A stretch of 64,000 nt of DNA. Origin: Sphingobacteriaceae bacterium GW460-11-11-14-LB5. Its GTDB lineage: Bacteria > Bacteroidota > Bacteroidia > Sphingobacteriales > Sphingobacteriaceae. Below are positions 34,502-43,061 of the stretch, in pieces. Within the stretch, counting starts at the first letter, position 1. Every line of letters starts with the position of its first letter. The notes below the pieces were generated by a model. That model did no database searches. It saw nothing but the letters and a program-made list of their open reading frames with translations, and had not been told where the DNA came from. The DNA lies in the NCBI GenBank assembly GCA_002151545.1, contig CP021237.1:4092001-4156000 (forward strand). The letters run 5' to 3'. The position numbers and the translations under genes were made by a program.

Positions 34502-36781
34502 ATGGCTTTTGATATAGACATGATTAAAAAGGTTTATGCAAACTTTGGCAGCCGCGTTGAGGCTGCGCGTAAAGTAGTTGGCAGACCTTTAACATTATCT
34601 GAAAAAATATTGTATGCGCACCTTTGGGATGGAGATCCTAAAACGGCATTTAAACGTGGTTCTGACTACGTAGATTTTGCACCAGATCGTGTTGCGATGC
34701 AGGATGCAACTGCGCAAATGGCATTATTGCAATTTATGCAGGCTGGCCGTCCACAAGTGGCTGTGCCTTCTACGGTTCATTGCGATCACTTAATTACGGC
34801 TAAAGAAGGTGCTGCTATAGATTTACCTCATGCCAAAACCGAAAGTGCTGAAGTTTTTGATTTCTTATCTTCTGTTTCGAATAAATACGGTATCGGTTTC
34901 TGGAAACCAGGAGCAGGTATTATTCACCAGGTCGTTTTAGAGAATTATGCTTTCCCGGGTGGAATGATGATCGGAACTGACTCGCATACTGTAAATGCAG
35001 GTGGTTTGGGTATGGTTGCCATTGGTGTTGGTGGTGCTGACGCCTGTGATGTAATGGCCGGTTTACCCTGGGAGCTTAAATTCCCTAAATTAATCGGTGT
35101 AAAATTAACAGGAAAATTAAACGGCTGGACCGCTGCCAAAGATGTTATTCTTAAAGTTGCGGGTATCCTTACCGTAAAAGGTGGTACCGGTGCAATTGTA
35201 GAATATTTTGGCGATGGCGCAACTTCAATGAGCTGTACCGGTAAAGGCACCATTTGTAACATGGGTGCCGAAATTGGTGCCACCACTTCTACTTTCGGAT
35301 ATGATGAAAGCATGGAACGTTATTTACGTGCTACCGGCAGAAATGAAGTTGCTGATGAAGCCAACAAAATTGCCGCATATTTAACAGGTGATGCAGAAGT
35401 TTATGCTGACCCTGAAAACTATTTCGATCAGGTCATTGAGATCGATTTAGATACTTTAGAGCCTTATTTAAATGGTCCTTTTACGCCGGATTTAGCTACT
35501 CCGGTTTCACAAATGAAAGTGGAGGCAGAGAAAAACGGCTGGCCTTTAAAGGTAGAATGGGGCTTAATTGGTTCTTGTACCAACTCTTCTTACGAGGATT
35601 TATCAAGAGCGGCTTCTATCGCAAACCAGGCCATTGCAAAAGGATTAGTAACTAAAGCTGACTTTGGCATTAATCCAGGTTCTGAGCAAGTACGTTATAC
35701 TGCAGATCGCGATGGTTTCTTAAAAACTTTCGAAGATTTAAATGCAACCATCTTCACAAACGCCTGCGGACCATGTATTGGTATGTGGGACCGTACAGGT
35801 GCAGAAAAAGCAGAAAAAAATACCATTGTACACTCATTTAACAGAAACTTTGCTAAACGTGCGGATGGTAACCCTAATACTTTCGCTTTCGTGGCTTCAC
35901 CAGAAATGGTTGCCGCAATTGCCATTTCAGGTAATTTAGGCTTTAATCCATTAACTGATACATTAACCAACGATAAAGGCGAACAGGTTAAATTAGATCC
36001 ACCTACTGGTTTTGAATTGCCAACAAAAGGTTTCGCGGTAGAAGATGCAGGTTATCAGGCACCGGCAGCAGATGGTTCGTCCGTTCAGGTTTTGGTTTCT
36101 CCAACGTCACACCGTTTACAATTATTAGATCCATTTACGCCTTGGGAAGGTACTGACCTACAAGGTTTGAAACTTTTAATCAAAGCTAAAGGTAAATGTA
36201 CAACAGATCATATCTCGATGGCTGGTCCATGGTTAAAATTCCGTGGTCACTTAGATAACATTTCTAACAACATGCTTATTGGTGCAGTAAATTACTTCAA
36301 CGATAAAACCGATAACGTTAAAAATGAATTAACTGGCGAGTATGGCCCGGTTCCAGCAACCCAACGCGATTACAAAGCGGCAGGTTTGGGTTCTATCGTT
36401 GTTGGTGACGAAAACTATGGTGAAGGTTCATCTCGTGAACATGCTGCTATGGAACCTCGCCATTTAGGTGTTCGTGCTGTATTGGTAAAATCTTTTGCCC
36501 GTATCCACGAAACCAACCTGAAGAAACAAGGCATGTTAGGTTTAACTTTTGCTGATAAAGATGATTATGATAAAATTTTAGAAGATGATACCATCGATAT
36601 CTTAGGCTTAACAGAATTTACGCCAGACCAGCCATTAACCTTAGTGTTACACCATGCAGATGGTACACAAGAGTCGTTCCCGGTTAACCATAGTTATAAC
36701 GCACAACAAATTGATTGGTTTAAAGCGGGTGGTGCACTCAATATTATTCGGGCTGAGGCTGCTGCGAAAGCTGCGCTTTAA
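34502..36781 (+). CDS. acnA: Aconitate hydratase, AcnA/mitochondrial type
   Basis: A 759-residue aconitase of the short, mitochondrial-like subgroup rather than the 890-residue E. coli AcnA. The 4Fe-4S ligands are C359 (GSCTNSS) and C422/C425 (NACGPCIGMW). Other family blocks are GGMMIGTDSHTVNAGGLGM (153-171) and the C-terminal swivel-domain ENYGEGSSREHAAMEPRHLG. It is complete, lies 194 bp after acnB, and is separated from it by a terminator. The two enzymes catalyse the same citrate-isocitrate step but are only distantly related. Confidence 0.95.
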   Translation: MAFDIDMIKKVYANFGSRVEAARKVVGRPLTLSEKILYAHLWDGDPKTAFKRGSDYVDFAPDRVAMQDATAQMALLQFMQAGRPQVAVPSTVHCDHLITAKEGAAIDLPHAKTESAEVFDFLSSVSNKYGIGFWKPGAGIIHQVVLENYAFPGGMMIGTDSHTVNAGGLGMVAIGVGGADACDVMAGLPWELKFPKLIGVKLTGKLNGWTAAKDVILKVAGILTVKGGTGAIVEYFGDGATSMSCTGKGTICNMGAEIGATTSTFGYDESMERYLRATGRNEVADEANKIAAYLTGDAEVYADPENYFDQVIEIDLDTLEPYLNGPFTPDLATPVSQMKVEAEKNGWPLKVEWGLIGSCTNSSYEDLSRAASIANQAIAKGLVTKADFGINPGSEQVRYTADRDGFLKTFEDLNATIFTNACGPCIGMWDRTGAEKAEKNTIVHSFNRNFAKRADGNPNTFAFVASPEMVAAIAISGNLGFNPLTDTLTNDKGEQVKLDPPTGFELPTKGFAVEDAGYQAPAADGSSVQVLVSPTSHRLQLLDPFTPWEGTDLQGLKLLIKAKGKCTTDHISMAGPWLKFRGHLDNISNNMLIGAVNYFNDKTDNVKNELTGEYGPVPATQRDYKAAGLGSIVVGDENYGEGSSREHAAMEPRHLGVRAVLVKSFARIHETNLKKQGMLGLTFADKDDYDKILEDDTIDILGLTEFTPDQPLTLVLHHADGTQESFPVNHSYNAQQIDWFKAGGALNIIRAEAAAKAAL

Positions 36782-36787
36782 TGGTCT

Positions 36788-36822
36788 TGAAAGTACATAG
36801 TCTTTAGTCCTAAGTCTAAAGC
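36788..36822. repeat. AGTC-family repeat after acnA
   Basis: Words TAGTCTTTAGTCC and TAAGTCTAAAGCC between the acnA stop codon and its terminator. It is a short member of the same family as the insertion at 30105-30191. Confidence 0.55.
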
Positions 36823-36831
36823 CAAAATATC

Positions 36832-36867
36832 AATCCCGTTCTGTTAAATCAGAACGGGATTTTTTTA
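36832..36867 (+). terminator. Rho-independent terminator after acnA
   Basis: Stem AATCCCGTTCTG / CAGAACGGGATT with a TTAAAT loop and a T run. It is one of three near-identical hairpins (also at 37474 and 38021). Confidence 0.9.
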
Positions 36868-36898
36868 TTTGGAAACTACCATATTAGTTCTATTTTTG
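36868..36898 (+). promoter_or_regulatory. Promoter of the DUF3575-type gene
   Basis: TTTG (36868-36871), a spacer of exactly 19 bp, then TATTTTTG (36891-36898). This is a full match to the Bacteroidota primary-sigma consensus TTTG-N19-TAnnTTTG. The predicted start site near 36905 gives a leader of about 19 nt. Confidence 0.72.
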
Positions 36899-36923
36899 CC
36901 AGTAAAATAAACTAATCAAATTA

Positions 36924-37451
36924 ATGAAAAAGCTCTTTCTTTGTGCCATTACGGCCATGACTTTCTTTTGTGCAAAAGCACAGGATGCCCAAAACACAAT
37001 CAAAATCAACCCTTTAAGTGCATTACTAAAAACAGGTTCTGTATTTTATGAACGTAAATTGAACGATGGCGTTTCTTTACAACTGGGTGTAGCCTATACC
37101 GGTTTAAAACTGGATGATGTTAAATTTACTGGTGTTGCCATTACGCCAGAAGTTCGCTTCTACTTGAAACAAAAAGCAATTAGCGGCTTATATGCAGCCC
37201 CTTTTCTGAGATACCAGGATTATACGGTTACCGATGGTACTGATAAAGGAAATTACAATTCATTTGGTGGCGGTGCATTAATCGGACGCCAATGGGTATA
37301 TGGAAGCGGTTTTGTATTGGATATTTTCTTTGGTCCAAGTTATAACAATGGAAATTATAAAGCTACACAAGGCAACAATGAACCTGATATTAAAGGTGGT
37401 ATTGAAGGTTTCGGACTTCGTACTGGTATTGCTTTAGGTTTCGGCTTTTAA
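36924..37451 (+). CDS. DUF3575-like outer-membrane beta-barrel protein
   Basis: A 175-residue protein with a signal peptide (MKKLFLCAITAMTFFCAKAQ). The mature part alternates hydrophobic strands and turns: IKINPLSALLKTGSVFYERKL, GVAITPEVRFYLKQ, GLYAAPFLRYQDYTV and a terminal FGLRTGIALGFGF ending in Phe, as outer-membrane barrels do. This matches DUF3575-type eight-stranded barrels common in Bacteroidota. The function is unknown. It has its own promoter and terminator, so it is a single-gene unit. Confidence 0.82.
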   Translation: MKKLFLCAITAMTFFCAKAQDAQNTIKINPLSALLKTGSVFYERKLNDGVSLQLGVAYTGLKLDDVKFTGVAITPEVRFYLKQKAISGLYAAPFLRYQDYTVTDGTDKGNYNSFGGGALIGRQWVYGSGFVLDIFFGPSYNNGNYKATQGNNEPDIKGGIEGFGLRTGIALGFGF

Positions 37452-37473
37452 TTAGATATTCTTTTAAAAAAAT

Positions 37474-37507
37474 AATCCCGTACTGTTAAGTCAGGACGGG
37501 ATTATTT
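37474..37507 (+). terminator. Rho-independent terminator after the DUF3575-type gene
   Basis: Stem AATCCCGT-CTG / CAG-ACGGGATT with a TTAAGT loop. One internal A-G mismatch is present. The 30-bp sequence is identical to the terminator at 38021. Confidence 0.82.
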
Positions 37508-37530
37508 TATCATACCCATAATTACTTAAC

Positions 37531-37989
37531 ATGAAAAAACTTTTATTATCATTTGCCATCCTGGCGATATTTAATTTAACAGCGTGCAAAAAAACGGAGT
37601 CTGAAAATAATTCTATTGTCGGTAAATGGCAAGTTGAATCATATGTAATCACTAATTTCGAAAATACAGGAAAAGATCAGGACGATACCAAAGGCGAAAG
37701 CCCGAGGCCAACTTTAGACTTTAAAGAAGACGGTAGTTTACATGCTATTTTTTATTTCAAAGATGTGCAAGGAAACAACCAGAATACAATAGAAGATGTG
37801 CAGGTAAAATATACTGTTGCTGGTGACAAATTAAACCTCAGTGGGAATTTAGCCTTTAACCACAATAGTTTTAACTTTTCTATCTCAAACAATATCTTGA
37901 TTTTGAAGAGAACCGATAAATCAAGCATTGGAAGTAAGAACGGGGAGACATATACCGAAAATACAACGATTACTGCTCGTAAATTATAA
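37531..37989 (+). CDS. Lipocalin-like lipoprotein
   Basis: A 152-residue lipoprotein (FNLTAC, C19). The mature part starts NSIVGKWQVESYVITNF, the GxW start of lipocalin-like domains in Bacteroidota. Beta strands follow (LDFKEDGSLHAIFYFKD, VQVKYTVAGDKLNLSG, ISNNILILKRTDK). It is probably anchored at the outer or inner membrane and binds a small hydrophobic ligand (inference). It is a single gene between two identical terminators. Confidence 0.8.
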   Translation: MKKLLLSFAILAIFNLTACKKTESENNSIVGKWQVESYVITNFENTGKDQDDTKGESPRPTLDFKEDGSLHAIFYFKDVQGNNQNTIEDVQVKYTVAGDKLNLSGNLAFNHNSFNFSISNNILILKRTDKSSIGSKNGETYTENTTITARKL

Positions 37990-38020
37990 GGTTACAATAT
38001 TTTTTGTGAGATAGCACACC

Positions 38021-38056
38021 AATCCCGTACTGTTAAGTCAGGACGGGATTTTTTAT
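38021..38056 (+). terminator. Rho-independent terminator after the lipocalin-like gene
   Basis: Same 30-bp hairpin as at 37474, followed by a T run. It lies 31 bp past the stop codon. Confidence 0.85.
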
Positions 38057-38113
38057 TTTAGAAGGGACAAAGTCTGGATAGAGAGGTTTATCCCTTTCAG
38101 TACATGAACTCTA

Positions 38114-38531
38114 TAGCCCCGGGCACAGCGGCATCCCTGAAGCACAGCGAAAGGATATAGTGGAGCACGGGAACAGACTTTAATAGCTGCTACTGGTCTT
38201 GCGCTTCAAACGAAAATCTTTATTTTTTGTTGAAAATCGGCTTCATTGCCTGTCCGTTTGGGTAGTCCTTCTTTCCGCTTTTATCTTTTTGTGCTGCTAA
38301 GTGGATTGTTTTTGGTTGTGCAACAAAAAGTATAAGCGCTTCAATAAGGTTTATTAAACAAAGGCCTGTGCATTAAAAGCACAAATACACTATTGAAGAA
38401 AATTTTGCCTAATTTTTGCAGTCATCGGGTAACTAGCCCCCGGGCATAGCGGCATCCCTGAAGCGCAGCGAAAGGATATAGCGGAGCACGGGAACAGACT
38501 TTGATAGCTGCTACTGGCCTTGCGCTTCAAA
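38114..38531 (+). repeat. Dispersed intergenic element, copy 2 (two modules flanking a core)
   Basis: A 97-bp module (38114-38210), a core of about 223 bp, then a second, near-identical module in direct orientation (38434-38531). The core and right module match the element at 25074-25397 in inverted orientation. The module shares TAGCCCC, CGGCATCCCTGAAGC, CAGCGAAAGGATATAG, GGAGCACGGGAACAGACTTT and CTTGCGCTTCAAA. The core lacks a conserved reading frame between copies. Direct-repeat flanks suggest recombination or duplication of the module. Confidence 0.88.
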
Positions 38532-38565
38532 TGATGTTGTAAATAATTGCATTATGCTTTTGGAA

Positions 38566-39003
38566 TTATTCAAACTCATAACCACAATCATAACAGTGGT
38601 GGCATTTATTGGCCTTAATCGGCGTCGTTAAAGTTAAAAAAGCAAGTACAGTTGCCCAAATGCTATATTTTTTATCGGTAGCCATCCCATAACCCACATT
38701 GGTTGAACCACATTTCTCACAAACCGTTTTATTATCTCCTGGTTCATCTTCATCAATAATGTCCTCCGATGAATCAAAGCCCAAACTATGGTCTTCGGCC
38801 AATAAAGCATTAATGGCCGCCACATCTCTTTCAAAAACAATAAGTTTTACACCACCAATAGCCTGATTGTAAAGTGGATTTAACGTGGCAACATTTTCAT
38901 CGGCAAGGAAACAAGCAAATCCGCTGTCTTCCAATTTAGCCTTAATAATATTGGCCTCCATTGGATTATAATAGGTGCTGTAAACTACTGTTCTATCGTT
39001 CAT
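38566..39003 (-). CDS. DUF2007 protein with C-terminal zinc ribbon
   Basis: A 145-residue protein. The N-terminal part (about 1-75, MNDRTVVYSTYYNPMEANII, then LEDSGFACFLADENVATLNP, GGVKLIVFERDVAAINALL) matches the DUF2007 'putative signal-transducing' fold. An acidic linker (EDIIDEDEPGDN) is followed by CEKCGS and a CHHCYDCGYEF segment, two cysteine pairs that would bind zinc. A hydrophobic segment (SIWATVLAFLTLT) lies between them, so it may be membrane-associated. No function is known. It stands alone near the dispersed repeat and the GH1 gene. Confidence 0.82.
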   Translation of the reverse strand: MNDRTVVYSTYYNPMEANIIKAKLEDSGFACFLADENVATLNPLYNQAIGGVKLIVFERDVAAINALLAEDHSLGFDSSEDIIDEDEPGDNKTVCEKCGSTNVGYGMATDKKYSIWATVLAFLTLTTPIKANKCHHCYDCGYEFE

Positions 39004-39057
39004 AAATCAAACTTAAGAATTTGTTTAATAATGAAGAAGGAAACAGCGAAATATCAA

Positions 39058-40395
39058 CTAACTTTTTAGGAAGTTCTGCCACCAATATCCGGAATCTTTA
39101 ATGCTGCGTTCCTGAGTTTTAAAATCATTATAGATCAGTCCAAACCTTGCTGTAAAGCCCTCTGCCCATTCAAAATTATCCATTAATGTCCAGGCCATGT
39201 AACCGGTTACATTTATGCCTTCTTTTTTAAGTTTTAGCAGTGCTTTTAAATAAAGTTTAAAATATTCAATGCGTTCAGGGTCTTCTACCTTGCCATTGAT
39301 TAATTTATCGTGATAAGCGGCGCCGTTCTCGGTGATCAGGATATTTTTGATATTTGGATAGGCAGCAAACTGTTTAACGATATTATAAAAACTATCTGCA
39401 TTTACCTCCCACCCCATTGCAGTATGGGGCTTTTTTCTACTTTTGGCTTTAACCTCCCAGGCCTGAATAACCGGAATAAAGGCATTATACTTAACCACCA
39501 GCGGGAAATAATTTTGAAGACCAATAAAGTCAAAATCGAATTTCATGCGTTCGTGAAGTCGCCAGGTACCATATTCGATCTGAAATTTCTCTAACGCATC
39601 CCAATTGGCAGTTGGAAAACCCATGCCCTGCGTAGGTTCTACAAAAAGCCGGTTCATTAAACAATCAACCCGCCTGGCAACAAGCACATCACTATCACTT
39701 TGGGTACTGGGAATTATTTCTGAGCAAGAAAAAGTAGTTCCGATATTGGCTTTGCTAATTTCAGCACGTAAAATTTTACCGCCATCGGCCTGGGCGAGTG
39801 CCGTATGTAACACTGCTGAAAAGAAATTGCCTAAGCCCGTTTTTCCCGGCGCATGAACCCCAAGCATGTATCCCAAAGAGGTATAACCGAAAGGCTCATT
39901 CAATACAATCCAGTTTTTTACCTTATCGCCATATTCTATAGCACAAATACTCACAAAAGCATTAAAAGCCGCGTTAATGCTAAAACTTGTCCAGCCGCCC
40001 TCATCTTCTAAAGCCTGCGGTAAATCCCAGTGATAAAGGGTTACGTAGGGAGTAATCCCCTGGGTTAAACATTCATCAATAAGATTGTGATAAAAACGGA
40101 TACCTTCCTGGTTAATCTCTCCCCTGCCTGCAGGCAAAATCCGCGACCAGGCAATGGAAAATCTAAAAACTTTAAAGCCCAGCAGTTTAACTAAAGCGAG
40201 GTCTTCGGCATAGCGGTGATAAAAATCGCAGGCGGGATCTAATTTATGGTTCTTCTTTATTTTTCCATTTTTCGCCGTAAATGTATCCCAAATGGATGGG
40301 CCTTTACCATACTGGGTAGCAGTGCCTTCTATCTGGGCTGCTGCGGTAGCCACACCCCATAAAAAATTTTGACCAAAATCACTTGCGTTAATCAT
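39058..40395 (-). CDS. GH1 family beta-glucosidase
   Basis: A 445-residue (beta/alpha)8 enzyme that retains anomeric configuration. The acid/base glutamate is in VLNEPFG (E167). The nucleophile is in ILITENGAAYHD (E356). The N-terminal FLWGVATAAAQIEGTATQYG signature, the YHWDLPQAL block and the C-terminal GYMAWTLMDNFEWAEGF sugar-binding segment are all intact. No signal peptide is visible, so it works in the cytoplasm on imported beta-glucosides. The 54 bp to the DUF2007 gene downstream allow read-through. Confidence 0.95.
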   Translation of the reverse strand: MINASDFGQNFLWGVATAAAQIEGTATQYGKGPSIWDTFTAKNGKIKKNHKLDPACDFYHRYAEDLALVKLLGFKVFRFSIAWSRILPAGRGEINQEGIRFYHNLIDECLTQGITPYVTLYHWDLPQALEDEGGWTSFSINAAFNAFVSICAIEYGDKVKNWIVLNEPFGYTSLGYMLGVHAPGKTGLGNFFSAVLHTALAQADGGKILRAEISKANIGTTFSCSEIIPSTQSDSDVLVARRVDCLMNRLFVEPTQGMGFPTANWDALEKFQIEYGTWRLHERMKFDFDFIGLQNYFPLVVKYNAFIPVIQAWEVKAKSRKKPHTAMGWEVNADSFYNIVKQFAAYPNIKNILITENGAAYHDKLINGKVEDPERIEYFKLYLKALLKLKKEGINVTGYMAWTLMDNFEWAEGFTARFGLIYNDFKTQERSIKDSGYWWQNFLKS

Positions 40396-40495
40396 TCGTT
40401 ATCAATTAATTGCCATAAGTTGCGAGTTTAATATTAACAAATCATTAACAATCGAAATGATTCGAAATGAAAACATTTTTTAATATTTTTACCTA

Positions 40496-43036
40496 ATGCG
40501 CTACTTCTCATTAATTTCTTTTCTATTGGTAATATTAAACCTCGCTGCCTTTGGAAAATTTACGCCCCCCATTAATGATGAACTGATAAATGCCATAAAT
40601 ATTACCAATACCAGTGCATATTGCAGCGGTGATGCCGAATTTAACAATTTAGAAGCTAGCCCGAGCAATTATAATAAAGCTTTAAACTGGCAGACTGTTG
40701 GAAAGGATGTTTGGTTTAAGTTTACCGCATCTAAATTTGATGTAAATATTTCTGTTAGCGGAAAAATTAACGCCAATAGCACAAACACTTTAATTAATCC
40801 ATTGGTTGCCTTATATTCATTTGACGCCGCAACTGGTTTTATAAGCGAGCTACCTGGCACGCAAGCCACATCAAACAATGTTATTTCTTTATACAAAGGG
40901 GCTTTAACGGTAGGCCAGGTTTACTATGTTAGGATAAGCGCAGCAAATGATGCTACCGGTACTTTTAAACTTTGTATCGATAATTATTTCCCGCCCGTAA
41001 AACCAGGGCAAGATTGCGGGACATTTTCCGTGTTATGTACAAAAGAAACCTTTACCCAGTTAAATGTTACAGGCTCAGGAGCTAACAACCACGAATCGGC
41101 AGGTACCTGCCTGGGTACCGAATCGAACTCTGCCTGGTATATGTTTAAAGCCTCTGCACCCGGCGACTTTACTTTTGTGATCACACCTACAGTAACCACA
41201 AACGACATTGACTGGATTTTTTACGATTTAGGTGTAAACGGCGACTGTAGTAAAATAGATGCAGCAAATGCTATCCGATGTGCCTCGGGAAGTGGCGTTA
41301 CCTGTAGTCCCACTTATTATAAAACCGGCTTAAGTATGACGGAAACTGATTTGACAGAAGCGCCAAATTGTCCCGCTGGTCAAAATGGTTTTGTGAAATA
41401 TGTAGAGCTGCAACAAGACCATGTTTATGCCTTACTAATCGATAATTTTTCTGGCGGAAATAATGGCTTTACATTAGAATTTGGAGGTACTGCCGATTTT
41501 GCTGGCCCTACAGCGGAGATTGATGTTCAGAAACTAAATCCCTGTACCGATAGCCAGGCGTATATTTTCGAAAGCAAAGCATCAAATTTCGCCTCATTAA
41601 AATGGTCGTTTGGAGAAGGCGCAAGTTTGGCATCAGCTACCACCGCCGGGCCATTTACCGTAACATACAGCACCCCTGGAGAGAAAGTTGTGGTTTTAGA
41701 AGCCAAAGGCACTAACGGATGTAACGTAGTGACCACGCAAACTTTTATTGTTGCAAATACGCCCGAAAAACCTCCTATAACGGCTTCGAATGTTAATTTA
41801 TGCCAGGGAGATGTATTAAAATTATCAACTCCTTTTATAAATTTAGCCACTTACCACTGGTCGGGGCCAAATTTTAGTTCAACACAACAAAATCCTGAAA
41901 TCCCGGTAAGCGGACCAGAAATAGTTGGAACATACAAACTTTATGTTCAGGTTGGAGATTGTGTGAGTGAAGTAAATTCGATCGATATTTTATCGGTCGA
42001 TTTAAAACCTGAAGCGATGTTTTCGATTGAGGTTAATAACAGATGCGAAACAAACCAATCTTATTCGTTGATTAATACTTCTAAAAATTATACAAAGCTC
42101 ACCTGGGATTTTGGCACCGGCGTAAAAAGTCAGGTTGACACCGGTAACGATAGCAAAGTATTAACCTTTACTGATCCGGGGCCTAAAACCATCACCTTAA
42201 CGGTTGAAACCGACAATGGCTGCATTTCTACTTTTAAAAAAGATATTCTGGTGGAATTGAAGCCCGAAAAACCAGAAATCAGTATCAATCAGGCTTTGTT
42301 TTGTTTAAAAGATGTGATAAAATTATCTGTGCCGGCACAAGAAGGTATTTCTTATGCCTGGAGCGGACCAAACCATTATACCGCCAGCACAAATGCTATT
42401 GAAATTCCGGTAACAGATCTTAATCTGGCAGGTACGTATCAGGTTGTATTAACATCGGGCACCTGTAATTCCGAAGCTGCAACCATCGTTATTCCGGCCA
42501 TTGCCAGGGTTCCGGTTGCTCAGTTTTATACTGAACCCACATTTAACACCAAGTTTTCTGCTCCTGTACCTATAACATTTACCAATACTTCGCTTTATGG
42601 TGATTTTTATGAATGGAATTTTGGCGATGGTTTTACCACTGCAGAACAAAACCCTACCCATATTTATCAAACCGATGGATTATTCAGGATCACTTTAACT
42701 GCATTCTCTAAAAACGGCTGTGCAAATGCTATTACCCAGGGCGACCTGATCATCAAAAAAAATGCCTCTACATTTGTTCCAAATGCATTTTCGCCAAATG
42801 GCGATGGAATTAATGATGAACTGGTTATTGGTGTAACCAACCTCAAGAAATATAGCATTCAGATTTACAACCGCCTGGGCAGTCAGGTTTTCTTTACCAA
42901 TAATATATTCGAAAACTGGAACGGTACTTTTAAAGGCAACCAGCTCCCTGTTGGCGTATATTATTATATCATATTGGGCACCAACATATCGAATAATACG
43001 GTTAAATATTCTGGTTCAATAACGCTCCTCAGGTAA
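40496..43036 (+). CDS. PKD-domain protein with gliding/T9SS C-terminal domain
   Basis: An 846-residue surface or secreted protein with a signal peptide (MRYFSLISFLLVILNLAAFG). Near the start is a beta-sandwich (about 30-165, DVWFKFTASKFDVNISVSG), then a second related one (about 175-335). PKD-like domains follow, with LKWSFGEGASLAS, LTWDFGTGVKSQ and FYEWNFGDGFTTAEQNPTHIY. Between them are Ig-like strands (TYHWSGPNFSS, SYAWSGPNHYTAS). The C-terminal 84 residues (763-846, NAFSPNGDGINDEL...) are the CHU_C/gliding-motility type-B sorting domain, so export by the type IX system is expected. Role: adhesion or motility (inference). It is divergent from the GH1 gene. Confidence 0.92.
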   Translation: MRYFSLISFLLVILNLAAFGKFTPPINDELINAINITNTSAYCSGDAEFNNLEASPSNYNKALNWQTVGKDVWFKFTASKFDVNISVSGKINANSTNTLINPLVALYSFDAATGFISELPGTQATSNNVISLYKGALTVGQVYYVRISAANDATGTFKLCIDNYFPPVKPGQDCGTFSVLCTKETFTQLNVTGSGANNHESAGTCLGTESNSAWYMFKASAPGDFTFVITPTVTTNDIDWIFYDLGVNGDCSKIDAANAIRCASGSGVTCSPTYYKTGLSMTETDLTEAPNCPAGQNGFVKYVELQQDHVYALLIDNFSGGNNGFTLEFGGTADFAGPTAEIDVQKLNPCTDSQAYIFESKASNFASLKWSFGEGASLASATTAGPFTVTYSTPGEKVVVLEAKGTNGCNVVTTQTFIVANTPEKPPITASNVNLCQGDVLKLSTPFINLATYHWSGPNFSSTQQNPEIPVSGPEIVGTYKLYVQVGDCVSEVNSIDILSVDLKPEAMFSIEVNNRCETNQSYSLINTSKNYTKLTWDFGTGVKSQVDTGNDSKVLTFTDPGPKTITLTVETDNGCISTFKKDILVELKPEKPEISINQALFCLKDVIKLSVPAQEGISYAWSGPNHYTASTNAIEIPVTDLNLAGTYQVVLTSGTCNSEAATIVIPAIARVPVAQFYTEPTFNTKFSAPVPITFTNTSLYGDFYEWNFGDGFTTAEQNPTHIYQTDGLFRITLTAFSKNGCANAITQGDLIIKKNASTFVPNAFSPNGDGINDELVIGVTNLKKYSIQIYNRLGSQVFFTNNIFENWNGTFKGNQLPVGVYYYIILGTNISNNTVKYSGSITLLR

Positions 43037-43061
43037 TTTAACAATGTATTCAGGTTAGCAG

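Larger units (their letters stand above)
37990..38565. other. Gene-free stretch of about 575 bp with terminator and dispersed repeat
   Basis: It contains the terminator at 38021 and the dispersed element at 38114-38531. No gene is seen. Frames in the element carry several stops. Confidence 0.7.

Noticed and set aside
38114..38531. Possibility that the repeated 38-kb element is an insertion sequence
   Set aside because: There is no transposase frame in it and no clear terminal inverted repeat around the whole unit. I list it as a repeat only.
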